From Desulfosarcina widdelii (lineage in GTDB: Bacteria; Desulfobacterota; Desulfobacteria; Desulfobacterales; Desulfosarcinaceae), in NCBI RefSeq assembly GCF_009688965.1, contig NZ_AP021875.1:6386001-6450000 (forward strand): a stretch of DNA of 64,000 bases. Reading direction: 5' to 3'. Each line of letters begins with the position of its first letter. The first letter of the stretch is position 1. Both the position numbers and the translations under genes were made by a program. Positions 63,121 to 64,000 of this stretch are shown in pieces. Under the pieces are notes generated by a model, which ran no database searches, had not been told where the DNA came from, and was given only the letters and a program-made list of their open reading frames with translations.

Positions 63121-64000
63121 CTACTCTAAACGCATACGTGTAATGATTGCTTCCAGCTTCCCGGATTGACGCATGGCCTCGATATCGGAGCGCAGTTTTT
63201 CGGCTGCCGCCGGATCGGGCTCCCCCAAGACAAAACGCATGGGCTCGTCCTTAAAAACAGCATCATCAGCGATCTGGAGGTTGTTTTTGCGAATGATGCC
63301 TTTCAACGTATCCACATAGGCCTGGCCGCGTTCAGAGTAATTCTTCAATCCTTCGGCCAGGGCCAGAGAACTCAGCTTTTTGCCCGCCGCCTTGTTTTCT
63401 GCACGGATGCGACGAAAGTCTTCATATGCCGGATGGGCGCACAAATTAATGAAATAGCCGCGCACGCTGTCGAAAGGCCATTCGAAACTGGCGATGCGGT
63501 GATCGCCTAACTCTTTACGCTGCTGCTCCGGCGTCAATCCCTCGCCACCGAAGGTCCACTGACCGAAAAGGGCATTGCCTTTGACGGCAAACCGAGAGGT
63601 GCCATAACCGCTCTCGTAAGCAGCCTGCCCCAGCGCCAGTCCTGCTGGAATCACATCGAGTTTGTATAGGGCCTGGTCGATGATCTTTCCCAATGCCTTT
63701 GAATCCAACGGCGTGCTGATTTCTTCACGGTTGGCAATGCGCAGCAGGACGGCAATCTCGCAAAGCCACGTTTCATCGCTATCAGCCAACGGGTCCCCCT
63801 TGACAATCGTTGCCTGCATTCGCTGCAGACGTTCGCGGCGATTCAAGACCATGGTATTGGCGTGCACGACCAATGGCAGCATAAACCGATAGAAGAGTTC
63901 CTTTTTAACAGGCACGTTCAACTTCTGGGCAGTTTTCTGCCACCGCTCCGAGATGGCCACGATTAAGGCCCGAGGCACCTCGAGCTGTTCATTGTGCTTC
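63121..64000 (-). CDS. Bax-like glucosaminidase-domain protein (5' end outside window)
   Basis: At least 293 residues are in view and the frame stays open past the window edge. The catalytic segment is QAAYESGYGTSRFAVKGNAL followed by FGQWTF, the Bax pattern with a glutamate in ESGYG. Upstream, EVPRALIVAISERWQK and ELFYRFMLPLVVHANTMVL match the N-terminal half of Bax. Bax-type proteins are predicted to hydrolyse peptidoglycan; here the signal peptide cannot be seen. The C-terminus (RSDIEAMRQSGKLEAIITR) is complete. Confidence 0.82.
   Translation of the reverse strand, partial: KHNEQLEVPRALIVAISERWQKTAQKLNVPVKKELFYRFMLPLVVHANTMVLNRRERLQRMQATIVKGDPLADSDETWLCEIAVLLRIANREEISTPLDSKALGKIIDQALYKLDVIPAGLALGQAAYESGYGTSRFAVKGNALFGQWTFGGEGLTPEQQRKELGDHRIASFEWPFDSVRGYFINLCAHPAYEDFRRIRAENKAAGKKLSSLALAEGLKNYSERGQAYVDTLKGIIRKNNLQIADDAVFKDEPMRFVLGEPDPAAAEKLRSDIEAMRQSGKLEAIITRMRLE

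Overview
The window looks like a chromosomal segment of an anaerobic, respiring Desulfobacterota-type bacterium (a sulfate-reducer-like gene repertoire). This is inferred from gene content only: an HdrD/GlcF-type iron-sulfur protein with an FAD-linked hydroxyacid oxidase, an EFR1-type flavodoxin-ferredoxin, a tungsten aldehyde:ferredoxin oxidoreductase, TRAP transporters, two sigma-54 activators, ISNCY and IS4 elements, and tyrosine-recombinase debris. No tRNA, rRNA or CRISPR array was seen.

1-19 kb is a 2-hydroxyacid catabolic locus. A leftward FAD oxidase / iron-sulfur / flavodoxin operon faces a LarA-like (DUF2088) gene. A second leftward operon (14.45 to 5.44 kb) encodes a D-2-hydroxyacid dehydrogenase, a TAXI-TRAP binding protein, a fused TRAP permease, a second LarA-like protein, a succinate-semialdehyde-type dehydrogenase and a sigma-54 activator. 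Diverging from it are a FadR-type GntR regulator and two split UxaA/SuyAB-type lyase pairs. The two outward promoters share about 47 of 57 bases, which argues for one GntR regulon. A sulfolactate-like substrate is a testable hypothesis; sugar acids are the main alternative.

19-36 kb is mixed: amidohydrolase, alpha/beta hydrolase, DUF4186, TPR-methyltransferase, a trypco2-like exported protein split by a 1,521-bp IS4-type element (6-bp target duplication; in-frame when the element is removed), an unknown membrane protein, a B12-radical SAM protein, two very small tandem genes, a methyltransferase, two membrane proteins, a cyclase-TolB-TPR protein and a glutamine cyclotransferase. Two intergenic copies (26.9 and 35.0 kb) of a structured element of about 120 bp show compensatory stem changes.

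36-42 kb is accessory debris: an IS3 OrfA scrap, an AbiEii fragment joined to an integrase tail, an HTH/chemoreceptor mosaic, an intact AbiEi-AbiEii pair, a truncated TOTE-type primase gene and a 5'-truncated ISL3 transposase. A 16-bp direct repeat lies at each side.

42.4-51.9 kb is the most striking part. One leftward operon encodes an aldehyde:ferredoxin oxidoreductase, a GMC alcohol dehydrogenase with a ferredoxin-type cysteine motif, an exported alkyl sulfatase and an acyl-CoA ligase, and it ends in a strong terminator. Upstream lie a -24/-12-like promoter, two identical 14-bp palindromes and a PAS-PAS-AAA-Fis activator. Together these could take an alkyl sulfate to sulfate plus acyl-CoA without oxygen.

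52-64 kb holds integrase fragments, a large MscS channel, an ISNCY transposase and a leftward run of envelope genes (outer-membrane proteins, GLG1 cysteine-rich protein, AsmA-like, SYLF, Bax-like).
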